The translations under genes were made by a program, and so were the position numbers. Under the pieces are notes generated by a model, which was not told the DNA's origin, did not search any database, and was given only the letters and a program-made list of their open reading frames with translations. Below are positions 19,827 through 28,783 of a stretch of 64,000 nt of DNA, piece after piece. Position 1 is the first letter of the stretch; the number at the start of each line of letters is the position of its first letter. The stretch comes from CAVPMW01 sp963706515 (GTDB lineage Bacteria; Chloroflexota; Anaerolineae; Anaerolineales; UBA4823), in NCBI GenBank assembly GCA_963706515.1, contig CAVPMW010000010.1, positions 372,001 through 436,000 of the forward strand, given 5' to 3'.

Positions 19827-20864
19827 TCATTCGCTGTCGAGCAAGGGGAGCAGCTTCGGCAGGCTGCCTCCGGGCAACTGGCCCTCGGTGCGGGCCATTT
19901 CCTTGATGCGAGGGATCACTTGCGCGGCGATGTCATGCGCCGCCGCCGCCTCTTTCCAGCTGATGCTCTCGGAGGTGGAGAACAGCGCCGGCAAATCGCG
20001 CCTGAGCTGGTAGGAGACCGCGACCGCGGTGCCCTTGTCCGGCGCCACGCCCTCGATCGTCACGGCAAGCCCTGACAGGGCGATCTTGCCAGACTCGAGC
20101 TGGCTCAGCGCGCGCAACGCCGCGGCGACCGCCTCGTCCCAATTCTTGGGCGCGCCGGAGGCAAGCTCCAGCCGATCGTCGAGGCCCGGCCGCGCGGAAC
20201 AATTGCCGTGACAGCTCCCGCACCTGCTTGCGCGCATCTTCGCTCGGCACGCTGCCCGACAGGCTCAACGCATTGGCGCCGAGGTCGGCGACGAAGACAA
20301 AGGGATCGGCGATCGGCGGCCTGATGCTCTCGTTGGCGATGGTGAGGCCGGTCGGCAACGGCCCGGCAAGAGCCTTCTTCACCTCGATATAGTCGGCGGC
20401 GCTGCGCGCCTCGCCGTCGACCTTGAGCGCGACATCGAGCAGCCGCGCCGAACCGCGCTTCAGATGCGACAGTTGCTTCAGCCCGAAGCTTACCGCGCCG
20501 AGCCATTGATCCTGGGGAGGCGCGCCCTTGGCGACCTTGAGCCGGTCCTCGACCTCGAGATCCGGGAAAGTGCGCCTTGACCATGCCGAGCACGGTGCGG
20601 CGATCCTCATCGGTCGGCACCGAGCCGCGCAGACGTATGCCGGATTCGATGCGCGTCGCCGACCAGACATATCCGTCGGGATGCAGCACGGACTTGTCGG
20701 CGACTTTCACCACACCCGAGACCGGCGGCGGCAGGACGAGCCACGCTTGCGCGGCACGTAAGCCTGGCTCGGTGCTGAAGGCCGGCCCGCACGCCGAACG
20801 CGCCGACCAGCGCCAAGAACGCGACGAGGCTGAGCAGCAACAGTCTCGGCCGGAATTCCGACAT
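19827..20864 (-). CDS. BON-domain periplasmic protein (three frameshifts)
   Basis: The start MSEFRPRLLLLSLVAFLALVG is a membrane anchor or uncleaved signal. Three BON-like repeats follow: RIESGIRLRGSVPTDEDRR, ALSLSGSVPSEDARKQVRE and a weaker VTIEGVAPDKG copy, alternating with WLGAVSFGLKQLSHLKRG and WDEAVAAALRALSQLESG. BON domains are thought to bind phospholipid or envelope components. Rhizobiales proteins with this arrangement often continue into an OmpA domain; this one ends after about 345 residues with LPKLLPLLDSE and a stop. Indels lie near 20785, 20570 and 20190. AAGGA precedes the ATG at 20864. Confidence 0.75.
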
Positions 20865-21224
20865 GGAATTCTCATCCTTCTTGACGCGGCACGACTTGGC
20901 TTGGTCGCCTGCTCTGTCCAAAACCTACGATACCCTGTCTTGCCGCAGCGCTCCGCTAGAGCGAAACGCCCAATGAACGTTGTCGCGGTGGGCGGAACCC
21001 GAGCCCTTAGCCCCTTCGTCCTGATGCCTAGAGGAATCGGTTCCGCTTCGCGCGGGCGGTTTCTCACCAGGTCATGGAGCGTGAATAAAGAAACTATAGG
21101 CCATCGGCAGAAGCGGTTCCAGGTGGCTCTTGCCTGTTTAAACGTTGTTGATCAGGCAGCTTGCCGTGGCAATCGGCTGGCTGATCCCACCTTCAAGAGA
21201 GGGTTCTATCGCGCGGTCCCACTA
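20865..21224. other. Intergenic region, no gene seen
   Basis: About 360 bp before the BON gene. It contains the short palindrome GGAATCGGTTCC near 21032 and an AT-rich stretch near 21082. No coding frame looks real. Confidence 0.5.
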
Positions 21225-21371
21225 CTAATGGAAGTGGTGGGCAAGACCGATGATGCCGATCGCGATCAGATAGATCGCCACCACATAATTGAGCAGGCGC
21301 GGCATGAGCAGGATGAGAATACCGGCGATCAAGGCGATCAGTGGATTGATCAGGACTGGATCAAGGGTCAT
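21225..21371 (-). CDS. DUF3096 small membrane protein
   Basis: 48 residues: MTLDPVLINPLIALIAGI then LLMPRLLNYVVAIYLIAIG, two hydrophobic helices with almost no loops, ending GLAHHFH. The whole sequence matches the DUF3096 family of short inner-membrane proteins; function unknown. The ATG at 21371 is preceded by GGGGAAG at good spacing. The frame is open upstream but that part lacks family similarity. Confidence 0.85.
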   Translation of the reverse strand: MTLDPVLINPLIALIAGILILLMPRLLNYVVAIYLIAIGIIGLAHHFH

Positions 21372-21652
21372 CGTTTCTTCCCCGTGAGATGGGCCGGGAA
21401 GGCCCGATTCGTCTGCATAGACAAATCGAGCATAAGCCATCGGCGACGGCTTGTCGTGGAGGGAAAAAACTGGCGAAGACTTGGGCAGCTGTCACGGGGC
21501 GACTAAACTGTCCCTGCCCACCTTCAATCTTGTTCCAAAAAGCATATATCCCGTCTTGTCCTTGCCGCTTTTGGCGGCAATGGGTAATGCGACCTGGCCG
21601 GTCGCAGCCGACGGCAAGCACTCCGCGCGGGGAGAGGGGGGCGAACAGCAGC

Positions 21653-22374
21653 ATGATCGTGGAGCAACCCGGCTTCTGGCTCGCCGTCCTACAGATCATC
21701 TGGATCGACATTCTGTTGTCGGGCGACAACGCCGTCGTCATTGCGCTTGCCTGCCGCAAGCTTCCTCCCCAGCAGCGCGTCTGGGGCGTCGTGCTCGGAA
21801 CGCTGGTCGCCATCAGCTTGCGCGTCGTGTTCGCCGGCGTGGTGACGACGCTGATGCAGATGGCCTACCTCAAGCTGGTCGGCGGCGTGCTTCTGTTGTG
21901 GATCGCCGTCAAGCTGCTCGGGCCCGAGGAGAACGGCAAGAGCGGCAGAGGTCCAGCCGGTCGACAATCTGTGGCGCGCGATCAGGATCGTCGCCATCGC
22001 CGACCTGGTGATGAGCCTCGACAATGTCATCGCCATCGCCGCGGTGGCCGAGAGATTCGAAGCGCCGCAAAGCTACGCGCTTCTGATGTTCGGGCTTGCC
22101 GTCAGCATTCCGCTGATCATGGCCGGCGCCGCCATCGTCATGGCCATGCTCGAGCGCTTCCCCATCGTGGTGTGGGCCGGCGCCGCCCTGCTCGGCTGGA
22201 TCGCCGGCGAGATCATCGCCAAGGACCCCTTGTTCACCGGCCAATCTCGATCCGGCGACGGCGCATACGGTGTGGATCGTCGGCGCCACCTTGGGCGCGC
22301 TGTTCGTGGTCGGCGCCGGGATGGTGCGCCGACGATGGTTGACGGCGGAGCGCACCGGATCAGATCTAGCTTAG
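21653..22374 (+). CDS. TerC/YjbE-family membrane protein (two frameshifts)
   Basis: TerC-family proteins are integral membrane proteins; YjbE-type members are linked to manganese export. The paired acidic motifs are IWIDILLSGDNAVVIALA and IVAIADLVMSLDNVIAIAAV, with the latter in another frame. Seven membrane segments can be traced (for example VVLGTLVAISLRVVFAGVV and LLMFGLAVSIPLIMAGAAIV). Indels lie near 21955 and 22245; the last frame ends WLTAERTGSDLA at 22372. Its stop overlaps the YihY stop tail to tail. A second TerC-family gene is at 27.9 kb. Confidence 0.85.
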
Positions 22375-23439
22375 GACGCCCCTGCCCGCTGCGCCTCCGC
22401 GAGTTGCGCTGCCGCGTCAGGTCGCGCCGGCTTCGCTTTCGCCGGATCGGCCGCCACCACGCTCACCGGCCGCTTCGTTGCCGTGCGCCTCCCGCCACAT
22501 GGTCGGCAACGAACGCGCCCCGCTCGCCCATCGGCCTTGGCGCGCCGCGCGTCGTGTCCTGTGCCGTCTGCAATTCGAGCTCCGCGTTGATCTCGGCACC
22601 GAGCAGCACGATGTAGAAGGAGAGATAGAGCCAGAACAGCAGCACGATCACCGCGCCGAGCGAGCCGTAGATCCGGTCGTAGTTGGCGAAGTGCGACACA
22701 TAGAACGAGAAGCCGGCCGAAGCGATCAAGCCAGACCACCGTGGCGAATACCGAGCCGACGCTCACCCAGCGCCATTTGGCGCTGCGCCGGCAGGGACCG
22801 TAGCGGTAGAGCAGCGCAAGCAGGATGAGCACGAGGAGCGCGAGCAGCGGCCAGCGCGCCACTCTCACCATCAGCTCGAAGGCTGGCCGAGTAGCCGGCA
22901 TAGGCGAACAGGATCGGCACGTAGACAATGGCGAGCAGCATCAGCACGCCGCTCAAGATGCCGAGAATGGCGAAGGTGAAGGCGCTGAGATAGAAGCGCA
23001 GCAAGCTCCGCCGCTCGGGCTCCTCGTAGGCGATGTTGAGCGCGGCGAACATGGCCTGGGTCAGATTGCTGACGCTCCACAGCGCAATGCCGAGACTGAC
23101 CGCCAATCCCCAGCCGAGCGATTGGCTCGACGTCTCGGCGAGGCGGCCGATCTGCTCGATCACGATCTCATAGGCTTGCTGCGGCAGCACCGAGGAGAGC
23201 ATGCCGAATTGCACATCGACGGTCGCCGGGTCGGCGGTGAGGCCGTAAAGGGCGATCAGCGCCGAGAGCGCCGGGAAGACGGCGAACAGCGCATAGAAGG
23301 CGCAGCCCGCGGCAACCACCGAGAGATTGTCCCGGGCGCTTTCGCTCCACACCCTCTGGGCGACCTGCCACCAGCCCTTGAGCGGGATGTGGTGAGGACG
23401 CGTGGCCTCGCGGCCGTAAGGATCGGGCTTGCGGCTCAT
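22371..23439 (-). CDS. YihY/BrkB-family inner membrane protein (three frameshifts)
   Basis: The family was once misnamed ribonuclease BN; it consists of membrane proteins of unclear role. Core seen: DNLSVVAAGCAFYALFAVFP, MFAALNIAYEEPERRS, LSAFTFAILGILSGVL, and in other frames ARWPLLALLVLILLALLYRY and SHFANYDRIYGSLGAVIVLL with LLGAEINAELELQT. This gives about six membrane segments followed by an Ala/Pro-rich soluble tail ending AEAQRAGAS. Indels lie near 22880, 22730 and 22480. Length about 355 residues. Confidence 0.87.
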
Positions 23440-23597
23440 GGCTTATGAAGGATCGTGGGGAGGTCCAAAGACAACCTTATAATGCGAGCTTCAGCGTCTT
23501 TGTTCCGAGACTGCACGATTGTCGGCGTGTTTCAAGCACATGCCATCCGGCTTCGTTTGAGCGGAAGCGAAATTCCATCTATCAAGATTGGCCGTTG

Positions 23598-23629
23598 AAA
23601 AGGGCGCCGGCTTCGGCCAGCGCCCTTTC
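23598..23629 (-). terminator. Hairpin terminator after the small secreted protein gene
   Basis: AAAGGGCGC and GCGCCCTTT pair around a GGCTTCGGCC core, with T runs on both sides. On the minus strand it lies 85 bp after the stop of the gene at 23713-23937. Confidence 0.65.
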
Positions 23630-23712
23630 TTATGCTAGCTTGCGCGCCATGTCCTTGCAGCCAAACGACCGATCGAGGATTGGCCGCGATGAGTGAGGCG
23701 ATCACGGCGCGA

Positions 23713-23937
23713 TTAATAGCGCGGGCAGACCATTTTCCAGCGGCCGAAGACGCCTTGCTTCCAATAACAGCTGGGCAGGATCGGTGGGCCCCAAGTCAAG
23801 GCAAAGGCTGGCTCATCAACATCATAATTTACCCACACACAGCGATCCGTTCCGCACAGCCATTCGGCCTTCACCGCCTGACCAGTGAAGAGAAGTGCGG
23901 CCGCTAGGACTGAACCTGCCAAAATCGTTCTGATCAC
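23713..23937 (-). CDS. Small secreted cysteine-containing protein
   Basis: 74 residues. A clear signal peptide, MIRTILAGSVLAAALLFTG with probable cleavage after VKA, leaves a mature part of about 50 residues starting EWLCGTDRCVWVNYD and ending KMVCPRY. Four Cys residues could form two disulfides. The start is a GTG five bases after AGGGGG. The family is unknown to me. Neighbours give no clue beyond a cluster of small orphan genes around the tRNA. Confidence 0.75.
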   Translation of the reverse strand: MIRTILAGSVLAAALLFTGQAVKAEWLCGTDRCVWVNYDVDEPAFALTWGPPILPSCYWKQGVFGRWKMVCPRY

Positions 23938-24151
23938 GTGAACCCCCTAACAACAATGTTTATGGCCCAAGCGATATAACCAGGGCGCGGCATGAGAGTC
24001 CACGTTGAGTGGAGCGTCAGCTTCGGCCAGGGCCCTTTTTCATTGGCGGATTTACCAAATCCCTGAAAAGCAGAATAAGGCCCCGCGCGCAGGCGATAAT
24101 CTTCTCATTTGTGGAAAGGCCACCATAGGTTCCCTCCGACCGTGGAACTTA

Positions 24152-24186
24152 GAGAAGCCCCGAACCCCCCTGTCGGGGCTTTCTCT
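24152..24186 (+). terminator. Perfect 13-bp hairpin just before the next gene
   Basis: AGAGAAGCCCCGA pairs fully with TCGGGGCTTCTCT around a 9-base loop. It ends 13 bp before the ATG at 24199 and adjoins the GGGGG of its ribosome binding site, so it may be a terminator for something upstream or a regulatory leader hairpin. The T-run is short (TTCTCTTT). Confidence 0.55.
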
Positions 24187-24198
24187 TTGGGGGAGTGC

Positions 24199-24573
24199 AT
24201 GGAACTTCTAATACTGATGGTTCCGATCATCGCCGTCTTCGGCGTTTATATCGTATTCAAGGAATGGCTGAATACCGCGTACAAGCAATGGCAGACCGAG
24301 CTCGATCTCTTTGAAAGGCGGCTTGCGGCTTACGAACGGCTAAAGATTGCCGTGGCGCCCGTAAATGCCAGCGGCAGAGTTTCTAATATCGATACCGACC
24401 GCTTCGCTCAGGCGATGTCCGACATGCGGTTTCTCTTTGATAAAGACCTGGAAAAATTTGTCAGCGACATCCATGACGCGATGCTTAAAAAGCACGCCCT
24501 CGACGCGCTACTGGAGAAGGCCGCCGGAGAAGAGAAGCTCTTACGGATAAAGCTCTTACGGATAGAGCTCTAA
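24199..24573 (+). CDS. Membrane-anchored coiled protein, unknown function
   Basis: 124 residues, intact. The first 20 (MELLILMVPIIAVFGVYIVF) form one membrane helix; the rest is charged and mostly helical (KQWQTELDLFERRLAAYERL), so the body is probably cytoplasmic and coiled. The tail EEKLLRIKLLRIEL is encoded by an almost perfect 15-bp tandem repeat at 24536-24578. GGGGGAG precedes the ATG. I recognise no family. Confidence 0.72.
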   Translation: MELLILMVPIIAVFGVYIVFKEWLNTAYKQWQTELDLFERRLAAYERLKIAVAPVNASGRVSNIDTDRFAQAMSDMRFLFDKDLEKFVSDIHDAMLKKHALDALLEKAAGEEKLLRIKLLRIEL

Positions 24574-24693
24574 CGAAGAGCGTAGAGTTGTGCAGCCACA
24601 TCACCAATGGCATTTATAGGGATATGCCGGAGCGCATGGAAAAGTTCATGCGCTCTCGGCCTGTTCTCTAATCGCCGCCTATATATCAAAGCT

Positions 24694-24784
24694 GGATGGG
24701 TGGCCGAGTGGTTGAAGGCACCGGTCTTGAAAACCGGCAGACGTGCAAGCGTCTCGAGGGTTCGAAATCCCTCCCCATCCGCCA
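24694..24784 (+). tRNA. tRNA-Ser (UGA anticodon)
   Basis: Acceptor stem GGATGGG pairs with CCCATCC, the D-loop reads GGCCGAGTGGTTGAAGGC, the anticodon loop is CTTGAAA with TGA, a long variable arm follows as in class II tRNAs, and the T-loop is GGTTCGAAATCC. The 3' CCA is encoded at 24782-24784. It lies alone among small orphan genes. No integrase or repeated tRNA end is seen nearby. Confidence 0.97.
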
Positions 24785-24853
24785 GCGCCGCACGACTTAA
24801 CCCTCGGGCCCGCGCGCGGACCTTCGGCGGCGATCACGTCCGATTCCACCGCC

Positions 24854-24970
24854 CTATTTCAGGGGCGGAAGCGGTTGCGGCTCGACGATGGCGGCTTGGT
24901 GATGGAAGCAGCCCCCTAGCGCGAACGACGCCGTGAGGACCGCCAGAACGGCGATCAAACGCATACGCAT
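24854..24970 (-). CDS. Small lipoprotein, 38 residues
   Basis: Reads MRMRLIAVLAVLTASFALGG then CFHHQAAIVEPQPLPPLK and a TAG stop. A charged n-region, a hydrophobic stretch and the lipobox ALGGC make a textbook lipoprotein signal; the mature part is only 18 residues and proline-rich. The ATG is preceded by AGGGGG with 5 bp spacing. A second in-frame ATG lies two codons on. It is just after the tRNA, on the opposite strand. Role unknown. Confidence 0.7.
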   Translation of the reverse strand: MRMRLIAVLAVLTASFALGGCFHHQAAIVEPQPLPPLK

Positions 24971-25168
24971 ACTAGCCCCCTATACGCGATACGCATACTG
25001 ACTGAACTTACAGCCCCATTGGAAGCATAGTTCCGAGGCGAAATTGGTGACGAAAATGCCACAGCGCCCGAGGATGATTCCGGGCAATCCGGCAGGTTCC
25101 GAGCTTGCGCCCGGCCATCCGCGCCCGCGAATGACGCGGGTCATGCACCAATCGTTAACCATATCGCG

Positions 25169-26422
25169 GTGCTAATAGGCTTGAGCAACAAGCTGGCGGT
25201 GTCCGTGACCGAGAACCAATTCCTCCAATCTTTTTTTACGGTTGCCGCCAGTGCCGTGCTGGTGGGCGGCACCCTCGTCCTGTTGACCTCCACCTCGCCC
25301 TGGACGCCGCCGCAGCAGACCGAGAACGAGCCTTCGACGCCGGACTCCGCGAACTCTCGCCGCCGGCAGAAGCTATCGACCTTCAATTCCCGCGAGCGCC
25401 GCTCGCCTCTGACCAGGGCCGCACAGGCCCGGCGGCCGAACCGCAAGTGGCCGACCGCACTTACACCGCATCGACCGGTGACGAGCCCGCCCCTCAAGAG
25501 CCCGAGCAGCCGCTTGCGCCTGAAGCATCCTCAGCGGACGACGACGCCCTTGCCGCGCTTGGCACGCCTCTAGACCCTGAGAGCGACGGCAGCGAGGACG
25601 CAGAGGACATCGACACCGAGGCGATGATTGCGAACGGCGCTGCCCCAGCCTCGGAGAGTACCGCAGCCAACGAGGCGGCGCCGAAAACCGACACTGCCGC
25701 GCTCCGCGAGCCGGAAGCACTTGTCGCTCGCGACGAGAGCAATGCCGCAACCGACCAGATCGGGGAGCTGCTGACGGCTTTGCCTCCACGGGCGATCGCC
25801 AGCGATCGAAGCGAGGCGGCGACCGACGAGGTCGCCGGATTGCTGGCGGCAAGCCCGCCTGCACCGATCGTTGGCGACACCAGCGAGGCCGCAACCCCTG
25901 AGGTCACAGCCGTCTTGACCCCTCCCCCGCCGTTGCCGGCGCGTAAGCCTGCCGGAGAATCGCCCGCGCCAAAGGCGGCCGCCCTCCCCGCCCCGCAGGA
26001 CGAAAAGCCCTCCCGGCCGGAGGAGAAAAAGCAAAACGCGGCACAACAGGACGTGGCTCAGCAAGAGGCCGCACAACCCAACAGCAACGGACCTTGGCAG
26101 CCAATGGCGCTGGCCCCGGCCGACAACCCATCGATTTCTCTCTCAAAGGCGCCGACCGCCCGGCCGAGCGGCGGCCGCTTACGCCAGCACGGTGTGGTCG
26201 GCACTCGCCCGTCATAAGCCGAGGGCCGGTCAACGCGGCAGCGCGACGGTGGTTTTCGCCATCGGCGGAAATGGCGCGCTGCGCGGACTGTGCGGGTCGG
26301 GCGGTCGAGCGGCAATGCGCGGCTCGATCAGCTGGCGCTGGCAACCGTGCGCAATGCGGCGCCCTTCCCGCCGCCGCCTTCGGGTGCGGCGTCCTACTAC
26401 GATCCGCATCGATTTCCAATAG
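25169..26422 (+). CDS. TonB-like protein (several frameshifts)
   Basis: TonB family proteins span the periplasm and pass inner-membrane energy to outer-membrane receptors. An N-terminal membrane helix (FFTVAASAVLVGGTLVLLTS) is followed by a long acidic Pro/Ala/Glu-rich linker (for example EPAPQEPEQPLAPEASSAD) and a C-terminal domain visible in pieces: YASTVWSALARHKPRAGQRG, ATVVFAIGGNGALR, VGRSSGNARLDQLALATVRN, AAPFPPPP and a final TIRIDFQ. The end pattern is the TonB C-terminal fold. No ExbB/ExbD genes are close. The GTG start at 25169 is uncertain; indels are near 25340, 26170 and beyond. Confidence 0.75.
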
Positions 26423-26640
26423 GGCGATCCGAAGGCCGCGTTCGGGACTTGGCTTACCCGGTCAGGTGCGATCGGGTGTAGCCTGCGGCAAGGCGGCATG
26501 AGCGTCGAGCCGCCGCGGCCCGCCGACGAGCCAAGACACGGTGTCGCCCCGGTGTCGGCGCGACTTGCCGTTCGACGGAGCGGTCCCGTTTCGCGGCGCG
26601 ATGATCGCTGACCACCTGGGAGACCGGGCCGCCCCAGCCC

Positions 26641-27110
26641 TCAGGGCGGCCGCAGATGCGGCGGAAGCACCGTCAAGGCATCGCCCAGGGCCTCGTCGAT
26701 CTGGCCTTGAGTGAGGTTGCGCGCGTCCTTGCAGGCTCGCGCCTGAGAGATTGGCCCCGCCAAGCTTGGCGCCGGCGAAATCGGCGCGATCGAGCAGCGC
26801 CTCGCTCAGATCGGCCCCGCTCAAATTGGCGCCGTCGAGCCGTGCATCGCTGAGATCGGCATCCGACAGATCCGCCATCTCGAGATTGCCGCCGGTCAGC
26901 GTGGCGAAGCGCAACGAGGCGTGCCGCAGCCGGGCGAACGCAGAAATTGATGGGTCCGCCGTTGATCGGCCCCATCTGCCGCTCGGCGACGCTAAGCGCG
27001 ATACCGGTCAGATTCGGGGTGATGGAGGGATTTTGCGCGCGCCATTGGTTCCACGACCGCGGGCCGCGTCGCAACGCTTCGACATGTTTGGAATCTGAAG
27101 ACAACGCCAC
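26641..27110 (-). CDS. Pentapeptide-repeat protein (two frameshifts)
   Basis: About ten A(D/N)LxX repeats are visible (MADLSDADLSDARLDGANLS and on to ADFAGAKLGGANLSGA), which fold as a right-handed quadrilateral helix. The N-terminal 55 residues contain NQWRAQNPSITPNLTGIAL and the C-terminal part, in another frame, ends LTQGQIDEALGD and LTVLPPHLRPP at 26641. Indels lie near 26935 and 26745. A GTG at 27110 is the likely start. Function is not predictable; some relatives act on DNA gyrase, but this short form is more like generic Rhizobiales members. Confidence 0.75.
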
Positions 27111-27340
27111 GCACGCAACGAACTACAAACGCAACTCACACACAACGCGGTGACAATAGGCAACAACAGACGGAACGCAACGAAGGGTCTCACTCTAATG
27201 CAAACGCCGCGTTACCGGCAAGCGTCCGGCGGTCGAAGTCCGCTTTCGGTCCGCACCTTGTGACTTTCACGCAACGTGCCGGGCGCGAGAGGAGATCGCC
27301 GCGACCTGTCGTGGCGCCGACGCCGCTCCACCAAAGACGA

Positions 27341-27362
27341 AGAGCCGCCCGGAGGCGGCTCT
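27341..27362 (-). terminator. Hairpin terminator after the secreted protein gene
   Basis: AGAGCCGCC pairs with GGCGGCTCT around a 4-base loop, 50 bp past the stop at 27414, followed on the minus strand by TCGTCTTT. Confidence 0.65.
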
Positions 27363-27413
27363 CGACATTGTGGAAATTGGTCGCGAGCTTAGCGCGCCGT
27401 GAGGACCGTCCGG

Positions 27414-27803
27414 TCAGCCGCCGATCCGTGCGGTGCCCGAATGGCCGTCGTTGCGCACCCAATGCACGCTCGAGCCCTCGCGGGTCAGCCGGTAGCAATA
27501 GGCCTTGCCGTCCATCCAGCTCGTCCATTGCTGGCAGAGCTGGTCGCTTGCGACCCACCATGTGCCGCTGTCCTGGGCGCCGTCGCCCCGCGAGAAGCTC
27601 GCGGCCACGGTGCTCATCTTCCCCGTCATGCGGCCATTGGCGGCGTAGCGGATCGGCAGCTCGAAACCCGAGATGTTGAGATAGACGGTCTTGCCGCTGA
27701 TGGCCTGGCGCAGCTCATCGCCGGCGAGCTGCGTCAGGCTCGGCAAGAGACGCGGTTGCCGGCAGGGCGAGCCCCGCGGCCAGAACGAATGCTCCGATGT
27801 TCA
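27414..27803 (-). CDS. Conserved secreted protein, unknown function (one frameshift)
   Basis: A signal peptide MNIGAFVLAAGLALPATASL starts at 27803; an indel near 27755 then moves the mature protein to the frame with GDELRQAISGKTVYLNISGF, MSTVAASFSRGDGAQDSGTW and DQLCQQWTSWMDGKAYCYRL. The mature part is about 105 residues with two Cys that could pair. Close homologues are common in Rhizobiales as periplasmic proteins of unknown role. It is followed by a good terminator, so it is probably monocistronic. Confidence 0.75.
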
Positions 27804-27923
27804 TCGCTTCCCCTTTTGTCTTGGAACTGACACATGAGACCGCGATAGCGTCGCCCAAACTAGGTCAAACTTGGGCTGAGCCGAGCAAATTGCGTGACAA
27901 AGTTAAGGTGATTTGGACGGCGA

Positions 27924-28686
27924 TCAGCCCTTGGGCTGCCGTTTCGCCCTCGCCTGCGCGGTAGCCTGGCGGCGATTCCGCGAGGCGATGACGTTAACCA
28001 CCTCGACGACGGCGGCAAAGGCCATGGCGAAGTAGATGTAGCCGCGCGGAATGTGGAAATGCATGCCGTCGGCGACCAGCGCGGCCCCGATCAGCAGCAG
28101 GAAGGAGAGCGCCAGCATCTTGGTGGTGGGATGGCGCTCGATGAAAGCGGCGACCGGCCCAGAGGCGAAATACATCACGAGAATGGCAAGGGCGACGGCC
28201 GCGATCATCACTTCGACATGATCGGCCATGCCGACCGCCGTGATGATGAAATCGACGGAGAAGATGAGGTCGATGACGGCGATCTGGAGAATGCCGGACA
28301 CCATGGTGTCGGCAACGGCGCGAAGGTCCGCCCTCTTCCTCCTCGCCTTCGATGTCCTGATGGATCTCGCGCGTGCCCTTCACCAGCAGGAACAGACCGC
28401 CGGCGATGAGGATGAGGTCGCGCCAGGAGAAGTCGTAGCCGGCGATACTGAAGATCGGCCGCGTCAGGTGAATGACCCAGGCGATGCCGCCAAGCATGAT
28501 GACGCGGAAGACCAGCGCGAGAGACAGGCCGATGCGCCGCGCCATCAGCCGCTGCTCGGCCGGCAGCCGCGATACCAGCAGGGAGATGAACACCACGTTG
28601 TCGATGCCGAGCACGACCTCCATCGCACTCAAGGCGACGAAGCTTGCCCAGATATGCGGGTCGGTCAGCCAGTCGATGAGCATCAT
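27924..28686 (-). CDS. TerC-family membrane protein (one frameshift)
   Basis: A second TerC-family protein, about 253 residues, of the YkoY-like branch. The paired motifs are SAMEVVLGIDNVVFISLLVS and LQIAVIDLIFSVDFIITAVG, the acidic residues of which are thought to bind metal. Between them is an acidic cytoplasmic loop (DIEGEEEEGG), and an indel near 28320 lies just after it. Seven membrane segments can be traced. The basic tail NRRQATAQARAKRQPKG is cytoplasmic. It is distinct from the gene at 21.7 kb. Ion specificity is not known. Confidence 0.87.
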
Positions 28687-28783
28687 GCGTTTGGTGCTCG
28701 CTACCAGGGTGGGATGTGACGCAGCGAGGGCGATGCCTCAGGCAATAGTTAGCCAGAAATCGCCGGGCATGGTCAAACGACTT

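Noticed and set aside
21440..21652. A yybP-ykoY manganese riboswitch before the TerC gene
   Set aside because: Some fragments (GGGTAATGCGACC, GCCGACGGC) recall it, but the conserved core pair of that riboswitch is not present in order.
24694..26420. An integrated element at the tRNA-Ser 3' end
   Set aside because: No integrase and no repeat of the tRNA end were seen downstream; kept only as a low-interest locus note.
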